Of a stretch of DNA of 35,605 bases, positions 7,463 through 16,210 are shown one piece after another; the stretch's first letter is position 1; each line of letters begins with the position of its first letter. Source of the stretch: a bacterium (lineage in GTDB: Bacteria; Planctomycetota; JADGBV01); contig JAHFOS010000024.1 of NCBI GenBank assembly GCA_023261545.1, positions 1 to 35,605 on the forward strand. Reading direction: 5' to 3'. The translations under genes were made by a program, and so were the position numbers. Below the pieces are notes generated by a model. That model was not told where the DNA came from. It saw nothing but the letters and a program-made list of their open reading frames with translations, and did not search any database.

Positions 7463-10006
7463 GTGCATTACGGCGCTAGATTCAAAAAATACCGGGGCCT
7501 ATTGTTCGCCCTCAAGGCGCTTCTCGCGCCGCTGATTTTCCTCTGCCTTGCGGGTAAGCTAGGGGCCGCCGACAATGTGGTGAGCGGCGTGGACGAGAAT
7601 GGCGTGGTGCATGTGCGCGTCTGGAACCTGCCGACGAACCCTGGCACGCAAGCCAACCACGTCGCCAATTGGCGCGTCCTCAAGGCCTTTGAAAGGGAAA
7701 ACCCGACCATCAAGTTGCATCCCGCCACTGGGATCTCCCTGCCGGGGCTTGGCATCGTCATGGACGTGGGACCGCTCATGGCCATTTCCGGCGGTATCGC
7801 CCCGGATATCCTCTACGTCAACTTCCGAAAATCAGCCAGTTATATTGACGACGAGTTCCTCTATCCGCTGGATGAATATCTCGAGGATTACCGGCGCCGC
7901 GAGGGTGAAAAAGAATTCGAGTTCCGCATCCAGAAGCCGCTGTGGCCCGTGATACGCCGCAAGGGTCCGGTGGGCAACCACCGCGAGGAGCACACCTGGA
8001 TGATGCCCGAGTTTCCCCTGGTGATGACCATGTCCTACCGCAAGGACCTGTTCACCAAATGCGGCCTCGATCCCAACCGTCCACCGCGCACCTGGGATGA
8101 GCTCTACGAGGTGTGCGTCAAACTCACCAGCAACGAGAAAAACACCTTCGGTATCTTCCTCGGCACCGGCGGCGCGGCCTCCTGGTACTTCATGAATTTC
8201 CTTTCCAGCACGGGGACCAAGGTGGTGAGCGAGGACGCGAATGGCGTTTGGCACGCGACCTTCGCTACGCCGGGGGCCGCCCAAGCGCTGCGCTTCCACA
8301 AGAAGCTCATCGCCGGCAAGCGCCCGGACGGCTCGGGCCGCGGATTTTATACCGACAAATATCAACTCATCGGCGAGGGGAGGGTGGGCATCCAGTTCGT
8401 GTACCTGGATGGGAATGACTTCGCCGGACTGGACACCTCGGGCACGCAGTGGGGTTACGCGCCGGTGCCCATGGGACCAACGGGGAAATTCAGCGCCGAA
8501 ATCAACGCGAAGATGTGGGGCATCTACCGCGGCCAGAAAGACGCGCGCGTGCGCGCCGCGGCCTGGAAATGGCTCGAGTTCAGCGGCTCCAGGATGGCTC
8601 GAAAGATCTTCGCGGACACGCTCATCGAGTACAACGAGGTGAAGAGCGTCCATCCCGCCATCCTCGAAAATTTGGGGCCGGACTATCAGAAGTACCTGGT
8701 CTTCATGAACCAGGACTTGAAGGACCTCTACGCCATCGCCACCGAGCACGCCACGCCCGAACCTTACGGCAAGAATTGCGACCTCGTTTACGATTACCTC
8801 GACAAGCCGGTCCAGGAGGCCATGGGGCTGGAACGCGAGGGCAAGTTCGCCGGCATGAGCGAACGGCAGGAACTCGACGTGCTGGAAGGCATCCTCAAGA
8901 AGTCCCAGGACCTCGCCGAGGTCGAACTCATCCAGAACCTCCCGCCCGAAGTCCAGGCCTCGCGGGCCAGGGTGGCTTTCGCGGTCTGCGTCCTGATTTT
9001 CTCCGCCTTTGCTTTCGTGTTCGTGCGCATCTATCGCGTCTTCACCCCCGAGCATGAGCGCGGGCGCGGCTGGGGCTTCCGCAAGTACCGCTTCGCCTAT
9101 CTCATCCTGGTGCCCGCCGTGGGAAGCATCGCGCTCTGGCAGTATTACCCCTTGATGCGTGGCTCGCTCATGGCCTTCCAGAACTACAAAATAGCCGTGC
9201 CGGTCGTGGAGTGGGTGGGCCTGGATAACTTCGCGGCGGTGATCTACGACCGCTCCTTCTGGACCTCCATCCTGCTGTCCCTCTACTACACGCTGCTGCT
9301 GGTGTTGTTGACCTGGCTGCCGCCGGTGATCCTGGCCATCATGATCTCCGAATTGCCCAAGGGCACGATTTTCTATCGCGTGGTTTACTATCTGCCGGCG
9401 GTCATCTCCGGCGCGGTGATCATCTTCCTGTGGAAATCCTTCTACGATCCTTCCCCCATGGGTTTGTTCAATCAACTGCTGGCCGGGATTGAGGACGGGG
9501 TGAATCGCCTGCGTGCCAGCGTGGGGATGGGTCCCGTGGACCTGAGTCCCCAGTACTGGTACGAGGACAAGAACCTCGCCATGCTCTGCATCGTCGTTCC
9601 CCTGGGTTGGGCCACGCTCGGACCCGGCAGCCTCATCTACATCGCGGCCCTCAAGGGCATACCCGACGATCTCTACGAAGCCGCGGATATTGACGGGGCC
9701 AGTTACTTTTCCAAGGTGATCCACATCGTCATTCCCAAGCTGCGCGCGCTGCTCATCATCTCGCTGGTGGGGCATGTGATCCACGGTTTCAACGCCGCCG
9801 ACAACGTGCTGGTGATGACGGGCGGCGGACCCAAGGACGCCACCCTGGTCACGGGGCTGTTGATCTTCAAGAAGGCCTTCGTTTATACCAAGTACGGGGT
9901 GGCCACCGCCATGGCCTGGATTATGAGCGTGATGCTTATCGGCTTCACCATCTATCAGCTCAAGATCCTCTCGCGTCTCGAATTCAAATCCACGGGGAAG
10001 GCCTGA
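7463..10006 (+). CDS. Sugar ABC transporter: solute-binding protein fused to MalF-type permease
   Basis: The 847-residue product joins two normally separate proteins. After a signal peptide (hydrophobic residues 13-34, cleavage near AAD), residues ~38-500 form an extracellular solute-binding protein of the carbohydrate class (MPEFPLVMTMSYRKDLFTKCG; PRTWDELYEVC). From ~503 a membrane segment (ARVAFAVCVLIFSAFAFVFV) leads into a MalF-like permease (FAYLILVPAVGSIALWQYYP) with the ATPase-contacting EAA motif EAADIDGASYFSKVIHIVIP near residue 740. The tethered binding domain would stay at the periplasmic face. It overlaps the second permease gene by one base (TGATG), so the two are coupled. No ATPase gene is in the window. 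The annotated ATG follows no strong ribosome site; the start is moderately certain. Confidence 0.85.
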   Translation: MHYGARFKKYRGLLFALKALLAPLIFLCLAGKLGAADNVVSGVDENGVVHVRVWNLPTNPGTQANHVANWRVLKAFERENPTIKLHPATGISLPGLGIVMDVGPLMAISGGIAPDILYVNFRKSASYIDDEFLYPLDEYLEDYRRREGEKEFEFRIQKPLWPVIRRKGPVGNHREEHTWMMPEFPLVMTMSYRKDLFTKCGLDPNRPPRTWDELYEVCVKLTSNEKNTFGIFLGTGGAASWYFMNFLSSTGTKVVSEDANGVWHATFATPGAAQALRFHKKLIAGKRPDGSGRGFYTDKYQLIGEGRVGIQFVYLDGNDFAGLDTSGTQWGYAPVPMGPTGKFSAEINAKMWGIYRGQKDARVRAAAWKWLEFSGSRMARKIFADTLIEYNEVKSVHPAILENLGPDYQKYLVFMNQDLKDLYAIATEHATPEPYGKNCDLVYDYLDKPVQEAMGLEREGKFAGMSERQELDVLEGILKKSQDLAEVELIQNLPPEVQASRARVAFAVCVLIFSAFAFVFVRIYRVFTPEHERGRGWGFRKYRFAYLILVPAVGSIALWQYYPLMRGSLMAFQNYKIAVPVVEWVGLDNFAAVIYDRSFWTSILLSLYYTLLLVLLTWLPPVILAIMISELPKGTIFYRVVYYLPAVISGAVIIFLWKSFYDPSPMGLFNQLLAGIEDGVNRLRASVGMGPVDLSPQYWYEDKNLAMLCIVVPLGWATLGPGSLIYIAALKGIPDDLYEAADIDGASYFSKVIHIVIPKLRALLIISLVGHVIHGFNAADNVLVMTGGGPKDATLVTGLLIFKKAFVYTKYGVATAMAWIMSVMLIGFTIYQLKILSRLEFKSTGKA

Positions 10007-11868
10007 TGCCGCTGCTCACCACGGTTGGCCGCAAGTCTCCCCGCGCGCGTCTGCTCGTCGCCGCGTTCTACGTGCTGCTCACGCTGGGCGGGCTCACCAT
10101 GGTTTACCCCTTCCTCATCATGATCTCCGGGGCCATGAAAGGGGTGTACAACGGCAAGCAGATGGATATCTGTCCGCGTTACCTTTACGATGACATGGAG
10201 CTCTACCGGGCCTACTGCGAGAGCCGCTACGCCAACACCACCAACTACAACAACACCAGCGACAGGCCGTCGCCGGATTTCGACAGTCTCGATCCCCGGC
10301 CGTTGCAACCGCGCTTGGCGGAGGAGTTCCGCGCCTTCCTGCGCGAGCAGCCACCGGCGCCCGAGGAACGGTTGCTCGGGCATTTCACCATGGCCCGGGG
10401 CAATGGCCGGCACGACCTCGGGTTCATCAGCTATCTTTCGGACACTTACGGCGGTGACGTCGCGCGCATGAACCGCGAACTGGGCACCCAGTTCAACAAC
10501 TGGAGCATCAACCTGGTGCAGGAGTCGGTTTTCTTCGCGCGCATCACCTCCATCGAATCCAACCTGCTGCGCAAATTTTTCGAGTACCGCGCCGCGCAAG
10601 CCACGGAGGATTTCTACGAGCCCACGGCGGATGCCTGGTTCCGGGGCTCCATGATCTTCTCACGCTATGGGGACGATACGGCGTTGTTGCGGGAGAAGCT
10701 GGGGATCACCGCGACGCACACGGGACTCATCAGCCTGGATGCGCCCGAAACCGGCAACGCGGAGTACCGTTCGCTGCGCGAAATCTTCATGCGCCGCTTC
10801 CTCAATGCGCGCTTCATCCGGCTGGAGCTTACGCCCGAAGTGCGCCGCGTCTGGCGCGATTTCCTGCGCGCCAATTTCAAGGGATCGCTCCAGGCCTTGC
10901 GCGACGTCTATCCCGCGGCCACGGATTTCGATTCCCTGGAGGCGCCGGCCTCGCTGCCGCGAGAAAAACGCCAGGCCGTGCTCTATGCCAGTTTCATCGA
11001 GAAGGAATGCCCGTTTGCGGCCCTCCGCGTGGAGGATATCCAGACGCGCTTCCGCGACCGCCTGATCGCCAAGCACGGCTCGCTGGAGGGCATCAACCGT
11101 TCCCTCGGGTTGGCGGCTCGGGACCTGAGCGAGCTCATGATCCCGCGCGGCACGCTGGACTGGGAATACACGCAAGCGCACAAGGGCTCGTTGCGCTGGT
11201 ACCTGACCACGCGCAACTTTGAATACGTGTTCTCCTACATCTTCGCCCACGGACGCGCTGCCTGGGTGACGCTCACCTTCTGCACCCTTTCCATCCTTTG
11301 CTCCCTGGTGGTCAATCCCCTGGCGGCCTACGCCCTGAGCCGTTTCGCGTTGCCCTCCACCTACAAGGTGCTGCTCTTCCTGATGACCACCATGGCCTTC
11401 CCGGGCGCGGTGACGCAGATCCCGAGCTTTTTGCTCCTGAAGGATCTGGGACTGCTCAACACCTTCTGGGCGCTGGTGCTGCCGGGGCTCGCCAACGGCT
11501 ATTCCATCTTCATCCTCAAGGGGTTCTTCGATTCCCTGCCCAAGGAACTCTACGAGTCGGCCTCCCTCGATGGGGCCAGCGAGTTCAGGCTCTTCTGGAC
11601 GCTGACCATGAACCTGTCCAAGCCCATCCTCGCGCTGATCTCCCTGAACGCCTTTACCGCGGCCTATGGCGCCTTCATGTACGCGCTGCTCATCTGCCAG
11701 GATGAAAGCATGTGGACCATCATGGTCTATCTCTACCAGCTTCAGGGGATTTCCTCTCAGAACATCATCTACGCCTCGCTCATCATCGCCGCCATCCCCA
11801 CCTTCGTCATCTTCGTCACCTGCCAGAAGGTCATCCTGCGCGGCATCGTGGTGCCGAGCGAAAAATAG
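10006..11868 (+). CDS. MalG-type ABC permease with large extracytoplasmic insert
   Basis: The 620-residue protein is about twice the length of a normal MalG-type permease (~280). Residues 1-45 hold the first membrane helix (LLVAAFYVLLTLGGLTMVYPFLIMISGAMKG); residues ~400-620 hold the remaining helices with the EAA motif ESASLDGASEFRLFWTLTMN near residue 520. Between them lies a ~340-residue hydrophilic insert that should face the periplasm. It contains about four similar helical units: YLSDTYGGDVARMNRELGT, SRYGDDTALLREKLGI, FLRANFKGSLQALRDVYP and FRDRLIAKHGSLEGINRSLG. These recall the Y-G-sl..LN..wg...sw.ei..P stretches of large glycoside hydrolases of the GH42/GH35 sort. It is inferred to partner the upstream fusion permease; substrate unknown, probably a carbohydrate. 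Confidence 0.8.
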   Translation: MPLLTTVGRKSPRARLLVAAFYVLLTLGGLTMVYPFLIMISGAMKGVYNGKQMDICPRYLYDDMELYRAYCESRYANTTNYNNTSDRPSPDFDSLDPRPLQPRLAEEFRAFLREQPPAPEERLLGHFTMARGNGRHDLGFISYLSDTYGGDVARMNRELGTQFNNWSINLVQESVFFARITSIESNLLRKFFEYRAAQATEDFYEPTADAWFRGSMIFSRYGDDTALLREKLGITATHTGLISLDAPETGNAEYRSLREIFMRRFLNARFIRLELTPEVRRVWRDFLRANFKGSLQALRDVYPAATDFDSLEAPASLPREKRQAVLYASFIEKECPFAALRVEDIQTRFRDRLIAKHGSLEGINRSLGLAARDLSELMIPRGTLDWEYTQAHKGSLRWYLTTRNFEYVFSYIFAHGRAAWVTLTFCTLSILCSLVVNPLAAYALSRFALPSTYKVLLFLMTTMAFPGAVTQIPSFLLLKDLGLLNTFWALVLPGLANGYSIFILKGFFDSLPKELYESASLDGASEFRLFWTLTMNLSKPILALISLNAFTAAYGAFMYALLICQDESMWTIMVYLYQLQGISSQNIIYASLIIAAIPTFVIFVTCQKVILRGIVVPSEK

Positions 11869-11884
11869 GGGGGCGGAGGCCGGG

Positions 11885-11955
11885 CCGGCTCCGGCTGTAA
11901 GGGCTGAGCTGTGCCTTGTGGCCGGCCGCTTAACAGCCGCAGCCGGGTTTGTTTC
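11885..11955 (+). terminator. Probable terminator after the transporter operon
   Basis: A 14-bp stem (11885-11898 with 11933-11946, one mismatch) encloses a 34-nt loop and is followed by GTTTGTTTC. The long loop and interrupted T-run make it a weaker intrinsic terminator than the one at 14243. Confidence 0.45.
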
Positions 11956-11960
11956 TTGGC

Positions 11961-12001
11961 CTAACGCAAAACTCACGGACGGCTCACGGGATTCCCATAA
12001 T
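11961..12001 (+). promoter_or_regulatory. Pho-box-like triple repeat and -10 box
   Basis: Three 7-mers with an exact 11-bp period, CTAACGC (11961), CTCACGG (11972) and CTCACGG (11983), are separated by 4-bp spacers, the geometry of PhoB operators. CATAAT at 11996-12001 could be the -10 of the porin-pstS operon. The half-site sequence differs from the enterobacterial CTGTCAT, so PhoB control is inferred from geometry and from the phosphate-binding gene downstream. Confidence 0.45.
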
Positions 12002-12047
12002 CGCACTTATCTTACATGAGGATGATTAAACTCACGACAGGAGAACA

Positions 12048-13187
12048 ATGAAAAAGCTTTTTGCACTGTTGGCGGCCGGCTTTGCGCTGGTCCAGCCCTT
12101 TTTTGCCGCCGAGGAGAAGCCCAATGCGCCGGAAGCCGCCCCTAAACCAGCGGAGAAACTATGGTACGAGAAGATCAAGGTCGGCGCTGATTTCCGGCTG
12201 CGCCATGAGTACATTGATGACAAGACCAAGGCCCCCGGAGCGGAAACACGCTCGCGCTCCCGTATTCGCGCCCGGGTCACGGCCACCGGAAAGGTTTCGG
12301 ATGACAGCGAACTGGTGATGCGTTTTGCCACGGGCACCACGACGGACCCCACCTCCACCAACCAGACTTTGGGGGATAACTTCGCCGCCAAGCCCTTCAA
12401 CCTCGACCTCGCCTACCTCAAGAGCAAGCTGAACGATTCCCTGACCTTCTACGGCGGGAAGATCAAGAATCCCTATGTTGTTCCCGGCGAATCCGAGCTC
12501 ATCTGGGACGGGGACCTGAACCCCGAGGGGGCGGCTTTGCAGTGGCAGCTTTCCACGTTCTTCCTGAATGCCGGAGCTTACTGGGCCCTGGAGCGCAGTG
12601 CCGCCGCGGACGCCTCGCTGGTCGGGATGCAGACGGGCTTCCAATTCAAGCCCGGCCAGAGCACTGTGACGGCGGGCGTCGGGCTCTTCGATTTTGGCGC
12701 GGTTCAAAACCGTGCCGCCCTCTCCACGGCCAATGCGGCCGCCAACTATCTGGGCAACTCATCCACGGGGGCCGCGGCCGCGCTGAAATACAAATACGAT
12801 TATCAACTCAGCGAATTTTTTGCTGAATGGAAATTCTGGGCCGGCTCGTTCCCGCTGGCGCTATATTTGGACTACGTGAAGAACGGGGACCCCGGCACGG
12901 ACGAAACCGGATGGTTGTGCGGTGTCGGCTTTGGCAAAGCCAATTTGAAGGGGACTTGGGAAACTATCCTCAACTACCGCAGGGTCGAAAAGGATGCGGT
13001 CCTTGCGGCGTTCACGGACTCTGATTTCATCGGCGGCGGCACCGACGGCAAGGGACTGGAGTTCCAGTTTGGCTACATGTTCACCGACAAGTTTAAGGGC
13101 GCCATTGACTATTTCGATAACTCCAAGGTCCTCGCCGCCAGCAAGGACTACCGTCGCGCCATGTTCGACCTTTCCTTTAAAATCTGA
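12048..13187 (+). CDS. Putative outer-membrane porin
   Basis: The 379-residue protein begins with a signal peptide (MKKLFALLAAGFALVQPFFAAEE) and then VGADFRLRHEYIDDK...RSRSRIRARVTATGKVSDDSELVMRFATG, the hallmark of the 'putative porin' family: alternating beta strands of a 14-18-stranded barrel, ending in FDLSFKI with the terminal aromatic strand used for outer-membrane insertion. A good ribosome site (AGGAGA) precedes ATG 12048. The next gene, a PstS-like protein, starts 25 nt downstream, so this is probably the phosphate-entry porin for that system. No ligand-binding residues can be assigned. Confidence 0.8.
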   Translation: MKKLFALLAAGFALVQPFFAAEEKPNAPEAAPKPAEKLWYEKIKVGADFRLRHEYIDDKTKAPGAETRSRSRIRARVTATGKVSDDSELVMRFATGTTTDPTSTNQTLGDNFAAKPFNLDLAYLKSKLNDSLTFYGGKIKNPYVVPGESELIWDGDLNPEGAALQWQLSTFFLNAGAYWALERSAAADASLVGMQTGFQFKPGQSTVTAGVGLFDFGAVQNRAALSTANAAANYLGNSSTGAAAALKYKYDYQLSEFFAEWKFWAGSFPLALYLDYVKNGDPGTDETGWLCGVGFGKANLKGTWETILNYRRVEKDAVLAAFTDSDFIGGGTDGKGLEFQFGYMFTDKFKGAIDYFDNSKVLAASKDYRRAMFDLSFKI

Positions 13188-13212
13188 ATTCCCAAAAAAG
13201 AAAGAAAAACCA

Positions 13213-14184
13213 ATGAAAATAGGCAAGGTTCTCGCGATTTTTTGCGCCGGCCTGGTTTGTTGCGCGGCCCTTCTGGCCGAAGAAATCCAGGTTGGCCCCC
13301 AGATCAAGGCCTATGAAAAAGTTTCCGGGGTATCGGGTAGTCTTTCGAGCATCGGCTCGGACACCCTCAACAACCTGATGACGTTCTGGGCGGAAAAGTT
13401 CCGCCAGTTGTATCCCAACGTCGCCATCCAGATTGAGGGCAAGGGTTCCAGCACCGCTCCCTCGGCGCTCATCTCAGGGACGGCCCAGCTCGGGCCCATG
13501 TCGCGCATGATGAAGAAGGAGGAGATCGAGAAGTTCGAGCAGGTCTATGCCTACAGGCCCACCGCCGTGGGCGTGGCCCTGGACACGCTGGCCGTTTTCG
13601 TGAATAAGGATAATCCTCTGGACGCGCTCTCGCTCCAAGAGGTGGACGCCATCTTCTCCAAGAATCGCAAAGGCGGCGCGGGTGAAGAAATCAAGGTTTG
13701 GGGGCAGCTCGGCCTCAAGGATCGCTTCGAGTCTTTGCCCATCAGCCTTTTCGGGCGCAATTCGGCTTCTGGAACCTACGGCTATTTCAAGGAGCATGCG
13801 CTTTTCAAAGGCGACTTCAAGGACGGCGTGAAGGAGCAGCCGGGTTCCGCATCGGTGGTTCAGGGCGTGGCCGAAGACATCTCCGCCATTGGTTATTCGG
13901 GCATCGGCTACAGGACTTCGGGAGTCAAAGTTTTGTCGCTTTCCGCCAAGAAAGGCGCTCCCGTGTTCGCGCCCACCTATGCGAATGCCCTCAGCGGCAA
14001 GTATCCCATGAGCCGCATGCTCTACATCTACGTCGCCAAGAAACCGGGAGCGCCGTTGCCGCCCATGTTGCTGGAGTTCTTCAGGATGGTGCTCTCGAAA
14101 GAAGGGCAGGAGATCGTCATCAAGGACGGCTATCTGCCGCTCACACCCGCCTTGATTGAAAAGCAGTTGGCGCTCATCAAGTGA
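13213..14184 (+). CDS. PstS-like phosphate-binding protein
   Basis: The 323-residue protein has a signal peptide (MKIGKVLAIFCAGLVCCAALLAEE) and the PstS-type phosphate loop signatures: SSIGSDTLNNLMTFWAEKFRQLYP, EGKGSSTAPSALISGTAQLGPMSR and GRNSASGTYGYFKE, whose Ser, Thr and Arg side chains bind phosphate in known homologues. The C-terminal PMSRMLYIYV..EFFRMVLSKEGQEIVIKDGYLPL is also typical. It is periplasmic and would deliver phosphate to a PstCA permease, but pstC, pstA and pstB are absent from the window: the gene is followed by a terminator and a convergent gene. ATG 13213 was chosen because it opens the signal peptide; the longer frame overlaps the porin. Confidence 0.88.
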   Translation: MKIGKVLAIFCAGLVCCAALLAEEIQVGPQIKAYEKVSGVSGSLSSIGSDTLNNLMTFWAEKFRQLYPNVAIQIEGKGSSTAPSALISGTAQLGPMSRMMKKEEIEKFEQVYAYRPTAVGVALDTLAVFVNKDNPLDALSLQEVDAIFSKNRKGGAGEEIKVWGQLGLKDRFESLPISLFGRNSASGTYGYFKEHALFKGDFKDGVKEQPGSASVVQGVAEDISAIGYSGIGYRTSGVKVLSLSAKKGAPVFAPTYANALSGKYPMSRMLYIYVAKKPGAPLPPMLLEFFRMVLSKEGQEIVIKDGYLPLTPALIEKQLALIK

Positions 14185-14242
14185 CGCTTCCGCCAAGGAG
14201 CTGAACGCTCCCACCCTGGCTGGACCCATCTTCCAGCCTCTG

Positions 14243-14277
14243 GCCCGCCCGGCTTTCCGCGCCGGGCGGGCTTTTTT
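14243..14277 (+). terminator. Rho-independent terminator of porin-pstS
   Basis: A perfect 10-bp GC stem (GCCCGCCCGG/CCGGGCGGGC), a 9-nt loop and six T residues lie 59 nt after the pstS stop. Confidence 0.9.
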
Positions 14278-14319
14278 AAGGGGCAACCGCCATGCGGCAA
14301 GGCCCGCCAAGCCGTCGAT

Positions 14320-15291
14320 TCATGAAAGCCTTCCCGCCTGCAACGCCTCAAGCTCCGCGAAGATGCGCGCGGGCTCCAGGCGTTCGCGGCACTGGTAGTG
14401 GCCGAAAGGACACTGGCGGCGATAGCAGGGGCGGCACTCAATATCGGCCTCAATCAGCTTGAAAGATCCGAATGCGGGTGGCGTGCGGCGCGCGTTGGTG
14501 CTGAGGTACAGGCCGGCGCTGGGCACGCCGGCGGCCGCGCAGAGGTGCAGGGCCCCCGAGTCGTTGGTCAGGGCGATGGGGTTCGTCGTGCGCTCCATGA
14601 ATTGCAGGAGGCCTTCCAGGCTCAACGTGCCGCTGTAGTCAACGCAGCGCCGGTGGCCCAGCTTGCCGCTCACGGCTTTCGCCTCGGCGGCATCCCCGCT
14701 AGAGCCGAAGACGCCCACCTGCCAGCCGTGTTCCATGGCGAGTTGTCCCACCGCCGCGAAACGCTCGGCGCCCCAGAATTTGGCGGGCCCGTATTGGGCA
14801 CCCGGAAAAATCATGAGGAACGGGGGGGTGCCGCGGTCCACCGGCACGCGCGCCAACGGGGTCGGCTTTGAGTCGCCGGCAGGAAATTCGATCAGCGCCA
14901 GATTGCGCTCGCCCTGGGGAAGGTTCATATCCATGGCACAAGGCCGGGTGAGCAGGCGGCGAGAGAAGCGGCTGCCAAAGCCGCGGCGCTCGGGCACGCG
15001 CGCCAGGAAATAGGGCCATATCGAGCCCAGCGAATTGGTGAGCAGGACGACCTCCGCGGGTCGCTCGCGCCGCAGGCGGGTCAGGAGCGCGCGGCGTTGT
15101 CGCTTTCCAAAAGCCCAGGGCTCGATGGGCAATCCGCTGCGCTGGAGCAGTGGCGCCAAAGACGCATCCAGCACGCCCACCAGGCGATCCCCCGCATGTT
15201 TTGCCGCGAAGGCGCGGGCCAACGGCAGCGCCATGATGAAGTCCCCCAGCCAGAAGGGGAAGTGGACGACCCGCAAGGTCGCCGCGCTCAC
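14320..15291 (-). CDS. Glycosyltransferase family 9 (heptosyltransferase-like)
   Basis: The product (about 323 residues from the GTG at 15291) matches ADP-heptose:LPS heptosyltransferases: N-terminal RVVHFPFWLGDFIMALPLARAF, the donor-binding FPGAQYGPAKFWGAERFAAVG, and TNDSGALHLCAAAGVP. It would add a heptose or related sugar to lipopolysaccharide core on the cytoplasmic face. A Cys-rich C-terminus (CRPCYRRQCPFGHYQC) is frequent in WaaF-like enzymes. The open frame extends to 15378, but that would overlap the bacilliredoxin gene by 59 nt; GTG 15291 has a GGAG ribosome site about 10 nt upstream and sits just ahead of the conserved domain. No other LPS gene is adjacent, though manC lies at 19088. 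Confidence 0.8.
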   Translation of the reverse strand: MSAATLRVVHFPFWLGDFIMALPLARAFAAKHAGDRLVGVLDASLAPLLQRSGLPIEPWAFGKRQRRALLTRLRRERPAEVVLLTNSLGSIWPYFLARVPERRGFGSRFSRRLLTRPCAMDMNLPQGERNLALIEFPAGDSKPTPLARVPVDRGTPPFLMIFPGAQYGPAKFWGAERFAAVGQLAMEHGWQVGVFGSSGDAAEAKAVSGKLGHRRCVDYSGTLSLEGLLQFMERTTNPIALTNDSGALHLCAAAGVPSAGLYLSTNARRTPPAFGSFKLIEADIECRPCYRRQCPFGHYQCRERLEPARIFAELEALQAGRLS

Positions 15292-15319
15292 GGCTTTCGG
15301 ACTCCGGTTGCGATAATCT

Positions 15320-16162
15320 TTAGACGATGGCGAAGCCACCGCCGCGCGCGCCCTGCTCGAAGTGGATGCGCCGGCCACCGAAACGGCGTATCATGCCTTT
15401 GGGAACGAAGATCTTGATCCCCTCGGACTCATAGACGAGGTCGTCGGGACCGGGCTTCTCCTGGAAGTCGAGCCCGTGTTCCGAGAGCGAGATGCCGCTG
15501 TTCACCGTCCCGTGCTGCGCGCGCAGCGCCTTGAAGTGCTGGGCGCCTTCTGGAGAAAATGAGACGGGTTGGGGTTCCGGTTCCTCGTCCAAGAGGGTTT
15601 CTATTCTGCCCACGAGGTCCTTGACTTGGGCCGGGTTCAATCCCTCGCCCAGAAGGCCGCGGCTGCGGCCAATGGCCTTTTCAATCTTGGCGAAATGGCC
15701 GGGGAACGACTCTTTAAGGCTTTCGATGGGCGTTTCCGCTCCAAGTTTCAAACAGTGGCGTTGGAAAGCGAATTTGAGGTCGGCGGCGATATCATCGGCG
15801 GATCGACCCTCGATGTCCATGCGCTGCATCATGTACACCAGCTCGCCGTCCTTGAACAGCGCCATCGAGGGCGAAGAAGGCGCGTACCCCGTGAAGTAGG
15901 AGCGCGCGCGTTCCGTCGCTTCGCGGAACTGGCCGGCGAAGACGGTCAGCAATTTGTCGGGGCGCACCTTGCTCTGGATGGCGAGTTTCACGCCGGGCCG
16001 GGCGGCGCCCGCGGCGCAGCCGCACACCGAATTCACCACCACCAGGGCGGAGCCATGCAGGCTCTTGAGTTCGGCGTCCACCTCCGATGAGGTTTGCAAC
16101 TCCTTGAAACCGACGTCGGTCAGTTCCTTGCGCATGGGCCCCACCAATTCTGGATCGTACAT
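15320..16162 (-). CDS. BrxA/BrxB-type bacilliredoxin fused to HesB/IscA-like domain
   Basis: Residues 1-145 (MYDPELVGPMRKELTDVGF...VVVNSVCGCAAGAARPGV...YAPSSPSMALFKDGELVYMMQRMDIEGR) match bacilliredoxins of the YphP/YqiW family. The CGC active site near residue 47 reduces bacillithiol-protein mixed disulfides. Unlike the ~145-residue stand-alone enzymes, this protein is 280 residues long: residues ~215-280 (SGISLSEHGLDFQEKPGPDDLVYESEGIKIFVPKGMIRRFGGRRIHFE) look like an A-type Fe-S carrier (HesB/IscA) fold without its three cysteines. A linker (~165-205) joins them. bshC at 23405 supports bacillithiol use. The heptosyltransferase follows on the same strand. Confidence 0.8.
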   Translation of the reverse strand: MYDPELVGPMRKELTDVGFKELQTSSEVDAELKSLHGSALVVVNSVCGCAAGAARPGVKLAIQSKVRPDKLLTVFAGQFREATERARSYFTGYAPSSPSMALFKDGELVYMMQRMDIEGRSADDIAADLKFAFQRHCLKLGAETPIESLKESFPGHFAKIEKAIGRSRGLLGEGLNPAQVKDLVGRIETLLDEEPEPQPVSFSPEGAQHFKALRAQHGTVNSGISLSEHGLDFQEKPGPDDLVYESEGIKIFVPKGMIRRFGGRRIHFEQGARGGGFAIV

Positions 16163-16210
16163 GAGTGAACTCCTCTAGTTGCCGCCATTCTAAGCGGCGC
16201 GACTTGATTT

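Noticed and set aside
7832-9784. 650-codon open frame on the - strand
   Set aside because: It is a shadow of the solute-binding/permease fusion, whose frame carries a signal peptide, EAA motif and membrane helices.
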